Assembly (NCBI GenBank): GCA_030590485.1
Contig: JAUUYL010000015.1
Location: 1-40,865, forward strand
DNA length: 40,865 nt
Reading direction: 5' to 3'
From: Lentisphaerota bacterium
Lineage (GTDB): Bacteria; Verrucomicrobiota; Kiritimatiellia; UBA8416; JAUUYL01
Shown piece after piece: positions 24,292 through 33,457 of the stretch; positions within the stretch are counted from its first letter, which is position 1; each line of letters opens with the position of its first letter. The notes under the pieces were generated by a model. It worked only from the letters and a program-made list of their open reading frames with translations, was not told where the DNA came from and searched no databases. A program made the translations under genes and the position numbers.

Positions 24292-24312
24292 ATAGACCAC
24301 GGACTACAGACC
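24292..24312. repeat. Degenerate 7-bp tandem repeat after infA
   Basis: ATAGACC, ACGGACT, ACAGACC: three heptamers, starting at the base after the infA stop, in the 37-bp gap before cmk. Confidence 0.5.
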
Positions 24313-24328
24313 ACACGGCACTTCATCT

Positions 24329-24985
24329 TCACACTTCTATCCTGCCAGCTATATAATCAATAACTTCTTCAAGATCCATGCTAGTTGTATCAACAATCTC
24401 AGCATCCTCCGCCACACGTAAAGGATCCCGCTCTCTCGTCGTATCAATCTCATCCCTCTTTGTGATGGAATCAAGCACAGCCTCTTCGGCGATATCTTCG
24501 CGTTCCGCCATCTCAACATGCCGTCTGCGAGCCCGCTCCTCAGGAGATGCATCCAGATAGAACTTATATCGGGCATCCGGGAAAACCGCGGTGGTTATAT
24601 CCCGTCCCTCTATCACGAGATTTCCCAGTTCTCTCATGCCCCGCAATAACGATACAACTTTCTCTCGGACCGAAGGATATGTAGCGATGATGCTGACCTT
24701 GGTATTAATTTTCTCTGTTCTCAGCTCCAGACCTGGCTCAACACCATCAATCCGGAAACATACTGCACCGTCCTTTGTGAAAAAATCAAAATCTACAGAG
24801 TCAACCACACCGTCTATCACACTCTCAGAATTAACATCCATGTCATTCTTTAAAGCCTTCCAGGTAATACCCCTATATAAGGCACCGGAATCAACAAAGA
24901 GATATCCCGCTCCGGCGGCCAGCCTTCTCGCCACCGTAGACTTACCCGATGCTGATGGACCATCAATTGCTATCACGGCGTTCAT
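24329..24985 (-). CDS. cmk: Cytidylate kinase
   Basis: This 218-residue protein phosphorylates CMP and dCMP using ATP. The P-loop is DGPSASGKSTVAR (residues 8-20). YLFVDSGALYRGITW is the NMP-binding region, VIEGRDITTAVFPDA matches the CMP-binding segment and ASPEERARRRHVEM the lid. It is last in the operon after aroA, whose stop it overlaps by one base (TGATG). The aroA-cmk pairing is common in bacteria. Full length, cytoplasmic. Confidence 0.94.
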   Translation of the reverse strand: MNAVIAIDGPSASGKSTVARRLAAGAGYLFVDSGALYRGITWKALKNDMDVNSESVIDGVVDSVDFDFFTKDGAVCFRIDGVEPGLELRTEKINTKVSIIATYPSVREKVVSLLRGMRELGNLVIEGRDITTAVFPDARYKFYLDASPEERARRRHVEMAEREDIAEEAVLDSITKRDEIDTTRERDPLRVAEDAEIVDTTSMDLEEVIDYIAGRIEV

Positions 24986-26277
24986 CAGAAAACCACCTTT
25001 CCCATATCATCCATAAATCCAGGATAAGAAGTGTCAATACAAGCCACATCGCAAACCGTCACCGGGGAATCCGCAAACAAGCCCAGAATCGACATGGCCA
25101 TTGCAATCCTATGATCACCATGACTATTTATTTCCATACCGCCCGAAATAACAGCCCCGCCCTTTACAATCATACCGTCTGGATTTTCTTCCAACGAAAC
25201 ACCAAAAGCTTTTAACCCTGCCGCTACCGTAGCTATCCGATCAGACTCCTTTACCCTTAATTCAGCAGCATCCCGAATTACCGTCTCACCCTCAGCAAGC
25301 GCACCGACAACAGCAACAAGCGGCAGCTCGTCGATCAGATTGGGTATCTCATCACCACCAACCTCTGTCCCGACCAACTTCTTGCCCCTGACAACAACAT
25401 CCCCAATATCTTCCCAACAATCATCATTCATCACTCTGCATTCAACACTTATCTCCGCGCCCATCCTTTTTAGGACGTCAAGCAATGCTGTCCGGCGCGG
25501 ATTCAGACCCACACCTTTAATAGTCAACTCGGCCCCATTCATACAGGCCGCATCCGCAATCCAAAACGCCGCAGATGAAAAATCACCCGGGACATCCCAA
25601 TCACCACCAACCAATTCGACATCACCGCCATCAATCGAAATCCTGGCTCCATCAATTTTAACATCCATGCCCATAGCCGACATAAGCTTCTCTGTGTGAT
25701 CCCTTGTCGGCCTCGGCTCTATTACACTCGTAACACCTTCAGCATTCATGCCTGCAAGCAGAACACAGGATTTTACCTGTGCGGAGGCAACGGGCAGTTT
25801 ATACTCAATGCCCGAAAGCGACTTACCCTTAATATCCATTGGCGCGCAACCACCTTCACGAAGATTGATATCCGCGCCCATGAGTTTCAGGGGATCCCTA
25901 ATCCTGTTCATCGGGCGAGAGCAAAGCGATTTGTCACCAGTCATGCAGGAATCAAAAGACTGCCCTGCCAATAAACCCGCCATCAAACGCATCCCCGTCC
26001 CGGAATTACCCATATCTAAAACATCAGCAGGCTCAACATAACTCCCGCCAACTCCAACAATCCTTATGTCATCCTGAGAAACAGTCACCCCTGCGCCAAG
26101 CTGTTCAACAGCATGCAGCGTATTTAAACAATCCTCACTCATAAGATAATTGCGGATTACCGACTCACCCCGGGCCAAGCCGCAAAGCATGGCAAGCCTG
26201 TGCGATATGCTCTTGTCGCCCGGCACCCGCAACTCTCCCGAAATACTTTTACACGGCTCTATGTTAAATTCAGTCAT
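24985..26277 (-). CDS. aroA: 3-phosphoshikimate 1-carboxyvinyltransferase (EPSP synthase)
   Basis: This 430-residue enzyme joins shikimate-3-phosphate and phosphoenolpyruvate in the chorismate pathway. VPGDKSISHRLAML holds K22, S23 and R27, which bind both substrates. MGNSGTGMRLMAGLL is the PEP loop, PTRDHTE and ELRVKESDRI carry further conserved basic and acidic residues, and DELPLVAVVGA has the catalytic aspartate. The G96-equivalent loop reads NSGTGMR, where G replaces the usual A, as in some class II enzymes. It lies four bases behind hisC in the aromatic operon. Confidence 0.94.
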   Translation of the reverse strand: MTEFNIEPCKSISGELRVPGDKSISHRLAMLCGLARGESVIRNYLMSEDCLNTLHAVEQLGAGVTVSQDDIRIVGVGGSYVEPADVLDMGNSGTGMRLMAGLLAGQSFDSCMTGDKSLCSRPMNRIRDPLKLMGADINLREGGCAPMDIKGKSLSGIEYKLPVASAQVKSCVLLAGMNAEGVTSVIEPRPTRDHTEKLMSAMGMDVKIDGARISIDGGDVELVGGDWDVPGDFSSAAFWIADAACMNGAELTIKGVGLNPRRTALLDVLKRMGAEISVECRVMNDDCWEDIGDVVVRGKKLVGTEVGGDEIPNLIDELPLVAVVGALAEGETVIRDAAELRVKESDRIATVAAGLKAFGVSLEENPDGMIVKGGAVISGGMEINSHGDHRIAMAMSILGLFADSPVTVCDVACIDTSYPGFMDDMGKVVF

Positions 26278-26281
26278 AGTC

Positions 26282-27427
26282 TTAAATTAAACCTACCAAC
26301 CCAACCCCCGCCTCGCTAGAGCCCTCAAGCCCTAATTCTTTTCTCAACGCCCTAATAAACCGCTCGTTCTGATCTCTGACGCCAACCGTCACGCGTATAA
26401 ACTCACCCAGCCCATATCCGTCCATGGGCCTGACAATAACACCCTCCGACTGAAGCTTCTCGAAAACCTCACGCCCGTTATCAGTCTTAACTAGAATAAA
26501 ATTAGCCGCCGCGGGCACATACTCAAGCCCCATCCTCTCAAATTCGCCCTGCAGATAATCGAGCCCCTCATGCATCATCACACGAGACCGCTCAACATGA
26601 TCATCGTCACCCAACGCAGCAACAGCCGCCGCCAGTGCCATGGAATTAACATTAAACGGCTGACGCACCCTGTTCAACAAGGAAATGCATTCAGGGGGCG
26701 CTATCGCATACCCTATCCGCAGACCCGCCAAACCATATGTCTTGGAGAAGGTTCTCAGCAATACGACATTCCTGCCCGCTCGAACATACTTCATCGTATC
26801 CGGTTGCATCTCAGGCTTAAGCAACTCAATATAAGCCTCATCAAAACAAACAACAACATGCGCGGGCACTTCCGACATAAACTTATCTATTTCACATCCC
26901 CCCACCATCGTACTCGTGGGATTATTAGGATTGCTTATAAAAACTATCTTAGTGTCATCGCGTATCGCATCGCGCATCGCGGACAAGTCGTGCGTATAGT
27001 CCTTCATAGGGACCGAGATCACTTCAGCACCAAACATGGCTGCCATCAACCTGTATACCACAAAAGCGTGGTCTGCCATGACAATTGACCTGCCGGGACC
27101 AAGAAACACATGGGCAAGAAATTCGATAGCTTCATTACTGCCGTTTACCGGCAAGAAACATTCAGGAGACAGTGCCAACTTTTCGGCTAAAGCCATTTTA
27201 AGATAATACGCGCCACCGTCAGGATAACGGTGCATCAGGTCGACATTAGCCTTCATCGCCTCAATTGCTCGGGGGGATGGGCCAAGTTCATTCTCATTGG
27301 ATGCAAGTTTGTCTATTTCGTCAGCAGATTCGAAACCCAATTCGCGGGCAACTTCTTCAAGAGGCCTGCCAGGTTCGTAAACGGAAAGCCCTGCAACTCC
27401 ATCATTCGCTATATCAACAAAATTCAT
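26282..27427 (-). CDS. hisC: HisC-type aminotransferase (histidinol-phosphate or aromatic)
   Basis: This 381-residue fold-type I PLP enzyme has the Schiff-base lysine K229 (RTFSKTYGLAGLR), the cofactor-binding D196 (VVCFDEAYIE), SNPNNPT (165-171) and the C-terminal arginine in FIRVTVG. HisC-like enzymes also transaminate phenylpyruvate and prephenate. Its position between chorismate mutase and aroA, without other his genes, suggests a role in phenylalanine/tyrosine synthesis. The sequence alone cannot separate the two. Four-base and three-base gaps join it to its neighbours. Confidence 0.88.
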   Translation of the reverse strand: MNFVDIANDGVAGLSVYEPGRPLEEVARELGFESADEIDKLASNENELGPSPRAIEAMKANVDLMHRYPDGGAYYLKMALAEKLALSPECFLPVNGSNEAIEFLAHVFLGPGRSIVMADHAFVVYRLMAAMFGAEVISVPMKDYTHDLSAMRDAIRDDTKIVFISNPNNPTSTMVGGCEIDKFMSEVPAHVVVCFDEAYIELLKPEMQPDTMKYVRAGRNVVLLRTFSKTYGLAGLRIGYAIAPPECISLLNRVRQPFNVNSMALAAAVAALGDDDHVERSRVMMHEGLDYLQGEFERMGLEYVPAAANFILVKTDNGREVFEKLQSEGVIVRPMDGYGLGEFIRVTVGVRDQNERFIRALRKELGLEGSSEAGVGLVGLI

Positions 27428-27430
27428 GAA

Positions 27431-27712
27431 TCAGCCTGCCGAATTCTGAATCTCACTACAAGCATCCATAAGACGCCGGTATATTCCTTCAAGAACATCA
27501 TCACTCAGCGGCCCACAATTCAATCCGTCAACACGTTCCATGACCAGACGCTCCCTATCCTCATCAAATATAGGCAAACATTCTTTCTTCTTTTCCTCGC
27601 CGACAAGCAAAGCCGTCTTGGCGCGCTCGTTCAGCAAGCGAACAAGGTCAGCATCAATCCTGTCAATCTCGCTTCTTAATTCATCCAACGTCATCTCAAC
27701 TACTCCACTCAT
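27431..27712 (-). CDS. aroQ: Chorismate mutase, AroQ type (monofunctional)
   Basis: This 93-residue all-helical protein has LDELRSEIDRIDADLVRLLN, then RAKTALLVGEEKKK, and a third helix with DDVLEGIYRRLMDACSEIQ. The arginines and lysine match the AroQ active site, which converts chorismate to prephenate. In many bacteria this domain is fused to prephenate dehydratase (PheA); here it stands alone. It overlaps scpB by four bases (ATGA) and precedes hisC by three, so the aromatic pathway is translationally tied to condensin genes. Confidence 0.9.
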   Translation of the reverse strand: MSGVVEMTLDELRSEIDRIDADLVRLLNERAKTALLVGEEKKKECLPIFDEDRERLVMERVDGLNCGPLSDDVLEGIYRRLMDACSEIQNSAG

Positions 27713-28512
27713 GTTAAAGTATCTTCTTCTTTTTCAGGGGCTTCATCTTCTCCTGCTGACTCAGATCCCGCATCAGCGTCACTCGTCGCTTGTTCTGCCT
27801 GCGGTTCACCGTGAAGGTTCACCATGAACGGCTGATCTTCCTCGGCATCCAGACTCAATTCCACCTGATCCCCAGATTCCTCCAGGATCGCTTCTTGCTT
27901 TTTCGCCTCTTTCTTGATCTTTTCTTCCTGCCTGGCCACAAGCATCGGTTCCATATCATTTAATTCTTTGAGATCTTTTAATCCGAAATGCTCAAGAAAT
28001 GCGTTCGTAGATGCATAAAGGAACGGTCTGCCCGGAAGTTCACTGCGACCGACGATCTTAACCAACTGCATTTCCATCAGATTCTTAATCATGTGTCCCA
28101 CGTCCACTCCGCGTATTGCCTCAATAGCCGCCTTGCTAACAGGCTGGCGATAAGCAATTATCGAAAGTGTCTCCAATGCCGGGCGCGACAAGCGATCGGG
28201 ACGCCCCTTATCTAGCAACACCTTAAGCCACGTACCGCACGAAGCATCACTCTGCAGCATATAGCCGCCAGCAACCTCTTTCAAAAAGAAACCCATATTG
28301 GTCTTTTGGATATCTGCCTCGAGTTCTTTTAATGCTACGGCAATATCTTTATCCTTAACTTTAGCAAAAACCTTCGCGTCTCCACTGTCATCTCTATCAG
28401 CCGCCTCCGAAAGACATTTTCGCATCTCAGAAATTCTCAAAGCCCTGCTGGCACCAAAGATCAACGACCCAAGTATCTGCTTAATCTCCGGTATCTTTTC
28501 ACCATTTTCCAT
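27709..28512 (-). CDS. scpB: Segregation and condensation protein B
   Basis: This 267-residue protein has two winged helices (residues 10-175: ILGSLIFGASRALRISEMRK, then RLSRPALETLSIIAYRQPVS, and GVDVGHMIKNLMEMQLVKIV). ScpB dimers bind ScpA in the SMC condensin. Homologues are about 190 residues, so the acidic C-terminal tail of about 75 residues (AEEDQPFMV to EAPEKEEDTLT) is an extension and is probably disordered. It is co-transcribed with scpA, 144 bp downstream of it, and overlaps chorismate mutase. Confidence 0.92.
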   Translation of the reverse strand: MENGEKIPEIKQILGSLIFGASRALRISEMRKCLSEAADRDDSGDAKVFAKVKDKDIAVALKELEADIQKTNMGFFLKEVAGGYMLQSDASCGTWLKVLLDKGRPDRLSRPALETLSIIAYRQPVSKAAIEAIRGVDVGHMIKNLMEMQLVKIVGRSELPGRPFLYASTNAFLEHFGLKDLKELNDMEPMLVARQEEKIKKEAKKQEAILEESGDQVELSLDAEEDQPFMVNLHGEPQAEQATSDADAGSESAGEDEAPEKEEDTLT

Positions 28513-28540
28513 CGCTCAATCCTACTCTTATATCTTACTC

Positions 28541-28671
28541 TTAATCAAAGCCCATAAGCTATAGGCGTTTATCCCCTCAGGTCCATAGGACCCTACGGGT
28601 CTGAGGCGGCAACTCATTCTCGCCTAAGCCCATCATCACGCTTCACTTATCACTAATCATTCATTACTCAC
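28541..28671. repeat. Hairpins and 7-bp repeat between scpA and scpB
   Basis: CCTCAG (28575-28580) pairs with CTGAGG (28601-28606). Inside are GTCC-ATA-GGAC (28581-28591) and the competing GACCC-TAC-GGGTC (28589-28601), both with 3-nt loops. Heptamers CTTCACT, TATCACT, AATCATT, CATTACT fill 28641-28668 and reach into the end of scpA. The short AAGCTATAGG nearby resembles segments at 36320-36350. Confidence 0.6.
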
Positions 28672-29442
28672 TTGTCCTGGCAGAGCCGAAGGCGACGCCG
28701 GATCATTCTCTTCTTCCCCCGCCTGCACTATAACTATATCACCAAATTGTTTGTCCTGAACAATATCAACATGCCTCAGCCTTATCAACTCAAGCAATGC
28801 AAGAAACGTGCAAACGATCTCATTCCGCGATGCATTCTCTCCGAAAAGGTCTATAAACACAACCTTCGACTTTGTTTTTACGGCATTCAAGAGCGAATCG
28901 ATCTTATCCGCAACCGAGAACTTATCAGCGACGATTTCACCAATAATATCACTTTTAGCGTTCTTTAGAACATTATTAAACGCTGAAATAAGGTCAAAAA
29001 GACTCACGTCATTGAGCACCAGACCTGGGTCATCCGGCTCCAGAATCACGTTCTCATTACCAAGCAGAAATACATTTTCCTGATAAAGCTCACGTTCCTG
29101 CAGGTGTGACGCAGCATCCTTGAACTTCTTATACTCCACGAGCTGTCGGACAAGATCCCATCTAGGATCATCCTCTTCCTCATCAAGCTCCTCTCGTTCC
29201 TCAACCGGCAACAGCATGCGGCTCTTAATCATCATCAACGTTGCAGCCATCACGATGAATTCGCCCGCGATAGTCAGGTCGAGCATTTTCATCACGTTGA
29301 GATATTCCATGTACTGAGTGGTAATAGTCTCGATAGGAATATCGTAGATATCAACTTCTTCTTTCTTGATAAGATATAGAAGAAGATCCAGAGGCCCCTC
29401 AAACACTTCCAACTCTACTTTGTACTCAGCTTCACCTGTCAT
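28657..29442 (-). CDS. scpA: Segregation and condensation protein A
   Basis: This 261-residue kleisin subunit bridges the SMC heads. The N-terminus matches well: YKVELEVFEGPLDLLLYLIK, then VDIYDIPIETITTQYMEYL. FIVMAATLMMIKSRMLLPVE follows, with the acidic stretch EEREELDEEEDD, and the C-terminal winged helix has FLALLELIRLRHVDIVQDKQ. It lies nine bases behind trpS and before scpB. Full length; start supported by an upstream AGGTG. Confidence 0.93.
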   Translation of the reverse strand: MTGEAEYKVELEVFEGPLDLLLYLIKKEEVDIYDIPIETITTQYMEYLNVMKMLDLTIAGEFIVMAATLMMIKSRMLLPVEEREELDEEEDDPRWDLVRQLVEYKKFKDAASHLQERELYQENVFLLGNENVILEPDDPGLVLNDVSLFDLISAFNNVLKNAKSDIIGEIVADKFSVADKIDSLLNAVKTKSKVVFIDLFGENASRNEIVCTFLALLELIRLRHVDIVQDKQFGDIVIVQAGEEENDPASPSALPGQVSNE

Positions 29443-29451
29443 AACAAAAAA

Positions 29452-30417
29452 CTACCCCGCTAATCCCATTGCCGCCCTAACCACATCAAGCGTCTTTCTA
29501 GCCTCAGCCCTGGCGCAGTCCGCGCCCTTTTGCAAGATTGATTCCACACCTGTCAAGTCCGCGGCAAGCTCTTCCTTCTTTGCCCTGAACGGCGCCATAT
29601 GCTCCCACATTATCTCAAATAACTTTTTCTTCGCATCCCCGTAACCATAACCACCAGCCCTGTAAAGTCCGGCAAGCTCTTCACATTGCTCTTCCTCTGC
29701 AAATAACTTGTACAAAGCAAACACATTACAGGTGTCAGGATCCTTCTTATCCTCCAACCCCTTGGAATCAGTGACTATCCCCATGATTTTCTTCTTCGTA
29801 GCCTTCTCAGCCCCGAATAATTCAATGTGATTATTGTATGACTTGGACATCTTCTGGCCATCCGTTCCGGGAATAACCGCAACATCATCACCAATCTTCG
29901 GCTCAGGTATCGTAAAAACCTCGCCATACTGATTGTTGAACTTAATGGCGATATCGCGGGTGACCTCAACATGCTGTTTCTGATCACGACCAACGGGAAC
30001 TATATTCGACTGATATGCCAATATGTCGGCCGCCATCAATACAGGATAAGCAAAAAGAGCGTGATTCGCCGCAATACCTTTCGCCGTCTTATCCTTAAAG
30101 GAATGACATCTCTCAAGCAAACCCATCGGCGTCACCACCGAAAGCAACCATGTCAACTCCGTGACCTCAGGAACATCACTCTGCCTGAAAAAAACCGTTC
30201 GCTCCGGATCGAGACCACATGCGAGAAAATCCAATGCCACATCAAGAGTCGCCTCGCGCAAAACGGAAGGGTCATTGACAGTCGTCAACGCATGATAATT
30301 GGCGATAAACAAATATGCATCACCCTTTTCCTGAAGCTCTATCGCCGGCTTCATCATGCCGAAATAGTTTCCGATATGCAGTTTTCCTGAAGGCTGGATG
30401 CCTGACAAAATCCTCAT
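29452..30417 (-). CDS. trpS: Tryptophanyl-tRNA synthetase
   Basis: This 321-residue class I synthetase charges tRNA-Trp. The HIGH-type motif is GKLHIGNYFG (11-20) and the KMSKS loop is GQKMSKSYNN (187-196). PTGLLER-like GLLERCHSFKDK and YPVLMAADILAYQSNIVPVG fit bacterial TrpRS. It is the first gene of the operon with scpA, scpB and the aromatic genes. Placing TrpRS ahead of chorismate-pathway genes may link expression to tryptophan status, but I see no leader peptide or T-box upstream. Confidence 0.95.
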   Translation of the reverse strand: MRILSGIQPSGKLHIGNYFGMMKPAIELQEKGDAYLFIANYHALTTVNDPSVLREATLDVALDFLACGLDPERTVFFRQSDVPEVTELTWLLSVVTPMGLLERCHSFKDKTAKGIAANHALFAYPVLMAADILAYQSNIVPVGRDQKQHVEVTRDIAIKFNNQYGEVFTIPEPKIGDDVAVIPGTDGQKMSKSYNNHIELFGAEKATKKKIMGIVTDSKGLEDKKDPDTCNVFALYKLFAEEEQCEELAGLYRAGGYGYGDAKKKLFEIMWEHMAPFRAKKEELAADLTGVESILQKGADCARAEARKTLDVVRAAMGLAG

Positions 30418-30564
30418 AATTACCTCTTGGTACAGCTACTTCAATTACAATTAGCGTACCGTACAAAAGTTAGATAGAACTGTCGAGCGCTTTGTGCGTT
30501 ACCGCCCATTCACCGCCCATTCATGAAGAACCAATAACATCCATTCGCGGCTAAACAATGCTCA

Positions 30565-30780
30565 TTACGGAACAGACTGTACTCGCGTGTCTTGCCTCAT
30601 AGTAACCGGGGGCGACGAAATGTTCAAAGTGGTGTTCGCTGTACTCGAACTGCTTTGCGATGCGGCAGGTCCGCCAGATTGTCCGCCACCACCGCCAGTA
30701 TCATACACACCCTTACTGTCAGACTCACAGCCACAAACCAATAACGACGCAAATATCAAACTGCATAAAGCTACTTTCAT
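30565..30780 (-). CDS. Small lipoprotein
   Basis: A 71-residue protein whose N-terminus has a lipoprotein signal: MKVALCSLIFASLLVCGC, with the lipidated cysteine at position 18 after V-C-G. The mature part is low-complexity, rich in Gly, Ser, Ala and Thr (GGGGGQSGG, SQSSSSTANTT), and has no recognisable domain. An ATG 12 bases upstream (30792) is an alternative start. It is next to three porin genes and may be an outer-membrane anchor or a spacer protein; function is unknown. Confidence 0.55.
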   Translation of the reverse strand: MKVALCSLIFASLLVCGCESDSKGVYDTGGGGGQSGGPAASQSSSSTANTTLNISSPPVTMRQDTRVQSVP

Positions 30781-30888
30781 CTCACAATTCATCTTTAGTC
30801 AAAATAATTGGCGTACACATCTCATTCCTAATCAACCTTCAACCGTTTTCCCTAAATTTTTCAGAACACAAAAGCAATCGACAGCAAA

Positions 30889-32154
30889 CTAAAAAGCCAG
30901 ACTTGCCTCTACGGACACCCGCTCGACATCGCTGGTCAGAGGGTTCATGGGGCCTGAATCTGCATTGTAATTTGAGTATTTCGCGATAATCGTAACATTT
31001 TCTCCAGCCTTCCGACTGAGAACAACATCAAATTCATCACCATAATCAATACCACCCGTATCAGATGAAAAATCATGATAGACAACCTTCATCTTTGCGC
31101 CTGTCTTAGGACATTCAGTGCTCAAATAAACATACATATCTTCCAAGCCCTCTGCAGGCGTAACAAGAAACACATCAGCCCATCCATTAAACTTATGCGC
31201 AGTAGCCAACGGCGTCTTGAATCCAACTCCGTTATCACTGCCAAGCAGTTCATATCCAACGCCAAACCTCGCAACAGGCGCACCAGCGCTCAAGTCTGCC
31301 ATAAAATAACCAGCAGTATAATCCATACCAACTGTCGTGGCTGAATTATCAGACTGGCTAGCATACTCCAGCGCAAGCGAGGCAGAACAATCACCTTCAC
31401 CCTTATGCTTGACCAGACAACTCAGTCCGTATGTGTCACTCGAGTTTGCAGCACCTACCATACCTTCTCCAAAATCCAGAAGATACCCATACAGAGAACC
31501 GGAAAAAGAATCACAGGGACCCCATCCAACGTTGATCAAATGCGATTCCGACTGATAACGCGCCGCATTGCCAGCCGAACCATCAGGCTCCACACCGTGC
31601 TCCTGACCAAATATACGATACACCTTGTCGACAAAGGCATAATACAAACTCACATCCTTAATGCTCTCGTTCTTTACACTATAAGCATCATAGGTCTGCT
31701 CATTCTGACGCCAGCCGACATTGCCGATAAACCTGGCATTGTCTATGATTATCCTCTGACGACCAGCCACAATAACGGAGTCACAACCCATATACTCAAG
31801 ATAAGCCTGATTCAACTCCAACGCTTCCGGGTCAGCTATCACCGTGTGATCAAGAGCGTTTGTGTTCAGCCCGGCAGAATTATAATCATCCTCATCACCC
31901 AAAGAAGTTACATCTTCATACTCTACAAAACCTCTCAACCCCTTGAACTTTAATGTCGAATATCCAAGGCGGGTTCTCAGCGTAAACGCATCCGAATCCT
32001 TGGCCCCATCAGACTCCGCATGCTCATAACGCAGGCGAGCATTCACCAACGGCGTGCCTGACACTATGGCGTCCATAATCGAATCCGCTTCTTCCGCCAT
32101 CACAAACCCACCGACAACAACCAATATCCCACACACCAATACCAGTCTTTTCAT
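30889..32154 (-). CDS. Outer-membrane beta-barrel porin, alginate-export-like
   Basis: This 421-residue protein has a signal peptide (1-20, cut near VMA). Repeating amphipathic strands (VNARLRYEHAES, GYSTLKFKGLRGFVEYEDV) and the end FEVSVEASLAF-like motif with a terminal phenylalanine mark an outer-membrane barrel. VIVAGRQRIIIDNARFIGNV and GWRQNEQTYDAYS match the Alginate_exp-type family also found in nitrate/formate-respiring bacteria. The ATG at 32154 follows AAGGAG; the upstream codons to 32247 are excluded. Divergent from the OprP-like porin. Confidence 0.78.
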   Translation of the reverse strand: MKRLVLVCGILVVVGGFVMAEEADSIMDAIVSGTPLVNARLRYEHAESDGAKDSDAFTLRTRLGYSTLKFKGLRGFVEYEDVTSLGDEDDYNSAGLNTNALDHTVIADPEALELNQAYLEYMGCDSVIVAGRQRIIIDNARFIGNVGWRQNEQTYDAYSVKNESIKDVSLYYAFVDKVYRIFGQEHGVEPDGSAGNAARYQSESHLINVGWGPCDSFSGSLYGYLLDFGEGMVGAANSSDTYGLSCLVKHKGEGDCSASLALEYASQSDNSATTVGMDYTAGYFMADLSAGAPVARFGVGYELLGSDNGVGFKTPLATAHKFNGWADVFLVTPAEGLEDMYVYLSTECPKTGAKMKVVYHDFSSDTGGIDYGDEFDVVLSRKAGENVTIIAKYSNYNADSGPMNPLTSDVERVSVEASLAF

Positions 32155-32365
32155 CTTCCGACTCCTTGTTATGAGTTTCCAACTGCAACACAAAATCCAA
32201 CACTCTTCTTCAGTAGACATTCTCCTACTATCTCTCCCTGCATGCAAACAGAAAAATCAGAAACAGCCTTATATTGTTTCTTTTGTCCACAATTTTATTG
32301 CACTACCCCCCTATTTATTAATAACCTGTTCGCAGTTTGTCAAATCACACAAAGGAGAAAACCGC

Positions 32366-33436
32366 ATGAAGAAAACATTAGTATGTGTCACGATCTGTCT
32401 GTCAACATTGATAATGGCCAATGCAGGCCCTAAATGGGACGTTGGCGAGGACGGATGGATGAAAGCCGCGTTCCTCGGTCAGGCACATTATTCAATTCCT
32501 GACAACGCAGCCTACGACCAGGACTTCTACATACGCAGAGCACGGATCATCCTCATGGGCCAAATGACCGACGGAATCATGTTCTTCGCTGAAACAGATA
32601 ACGATAAGGCCGGCAAAAAAGGCACTTCCGTATCTACCGATATTCAAGACGCTTTCATCGACGTTCGCCTTTTCAAATCCGACAAGGCTGAACTCTGGGT
32701 CGAGGCAGGTCTTATTCTTCTTCCTTTCTCATTCGAAACTAAAGCGTCAGCAGCCAGTCTACTGGGCAACGACTACAATGCCGAAGCCATAAAACTCGCC
32801 AACACTTTCGTCTGGCGCGATAACGGTGCAGAACTTCACGGCTTTATCGGCAAGAAATTCGCTGCGCGCATCGGCGTGTTCGATGGCTACGACACAGAAG
32901 GATCTTCAAAAAGTGATATGGCCGCACTCCGGTATACAGGGCATATCGCCTTAAACCTGCTTGGTGATGTTGAAACAGGATGGTTCCTCTGCCAAAACCG
33001 CCTCGACAAAGACAACTATCTCGCCATCGGAGCCGGTTACGACCAACAGGACAAGGCAACAAGCATCATCACCGAAGATGCAGAGGGCAACACAACAGAA
33101 ACTGGACAAAAGGACTCGAGCGCATGGGTTGCCGACTTCATGTCCGGATTCAGCCTCTCAGAAAACTATTTCCTCACCATAAACGGCGCATATGCCGAAT
33201 GGGATAGCGCAGTCTATGACGGAAGCACCACATTCATCGAAGCTGGTTTACGTTTCAAGAAAGTCATGCTCTCAGGCAAAACAGCCACACAAAACCCTGA
33301 CGCAGGATCTTCCATAGAAGATCAGACAGTTGGACTGCATTATTTCCAGAAGGGTCACAACGCACGATACGGCATTGAATTCAGAACAGGCGACAGCGAC
33401 GATTGGACACTCGCAAGCATCCAGTTCCTCCTGTAA
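32366..33436 (+). CDS. Phosphate-selective porin O/P-type outer-membrane protein
   Basis: This 356-residue protein has a signal peptide (1-20, ANA). Barrel strands follow, with DFYIRRARIILMGQMTDGIM and FFAETDNDKAGKKG, typical of the OprO/OprP family that passes anions. VEAGLILLPFSFETKASAAS fits the constriction region and NARYGIEFRTG the last strands. The ATG at 32366 has AAAGGAG upstream; an in-frame start far upstream at 32054 overlaps the other porin's coding strand and is rejected. It lies 21 bp before moeA, suggesting co-transcription. Confidence 0.8.
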   Translation: MKKTLVCVTICLSTLIMANAGPKWDVGEDGWMKAAFLGQAHYSIPDNAAYDQDFYIRRARIILMGQMTDGIMFFAETDNDKAGKKGTSVSTDIQDAFIDVRLFKSDKAELWVEAGLILLPFSFETKASAASLLGNDYNAEAIKLANTFVWRDNGAELHGFIGKKFAARIGVFDGYDTEGSSKSDMAALRYTGHIALNLLGDVETGWFLCQNRLDKDNYLAIGAGYDQQDKATSIITEDAEGNTTETGQKDSSAWVADFMSGFSLSENYFLTINGAYAEWDSAVYDGSTTFIEAGLRFKKVMLSGKTATQNPDAGSSIEDQTVGLHYFQKGHNARYGIEFRTGDSDDWTLASIQFLL

Positions 33437-33457
33437 CACAAACAACTAAGGTAAAAC

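Noticed and set aside
32054-32365. Upstream in-frame extension of the OprP-like porin
   Set aside because: It is antisense to the other porin's signal peptide, and the ATG at 32366 has an ideal AAAGGAG and a proper signal peptide.
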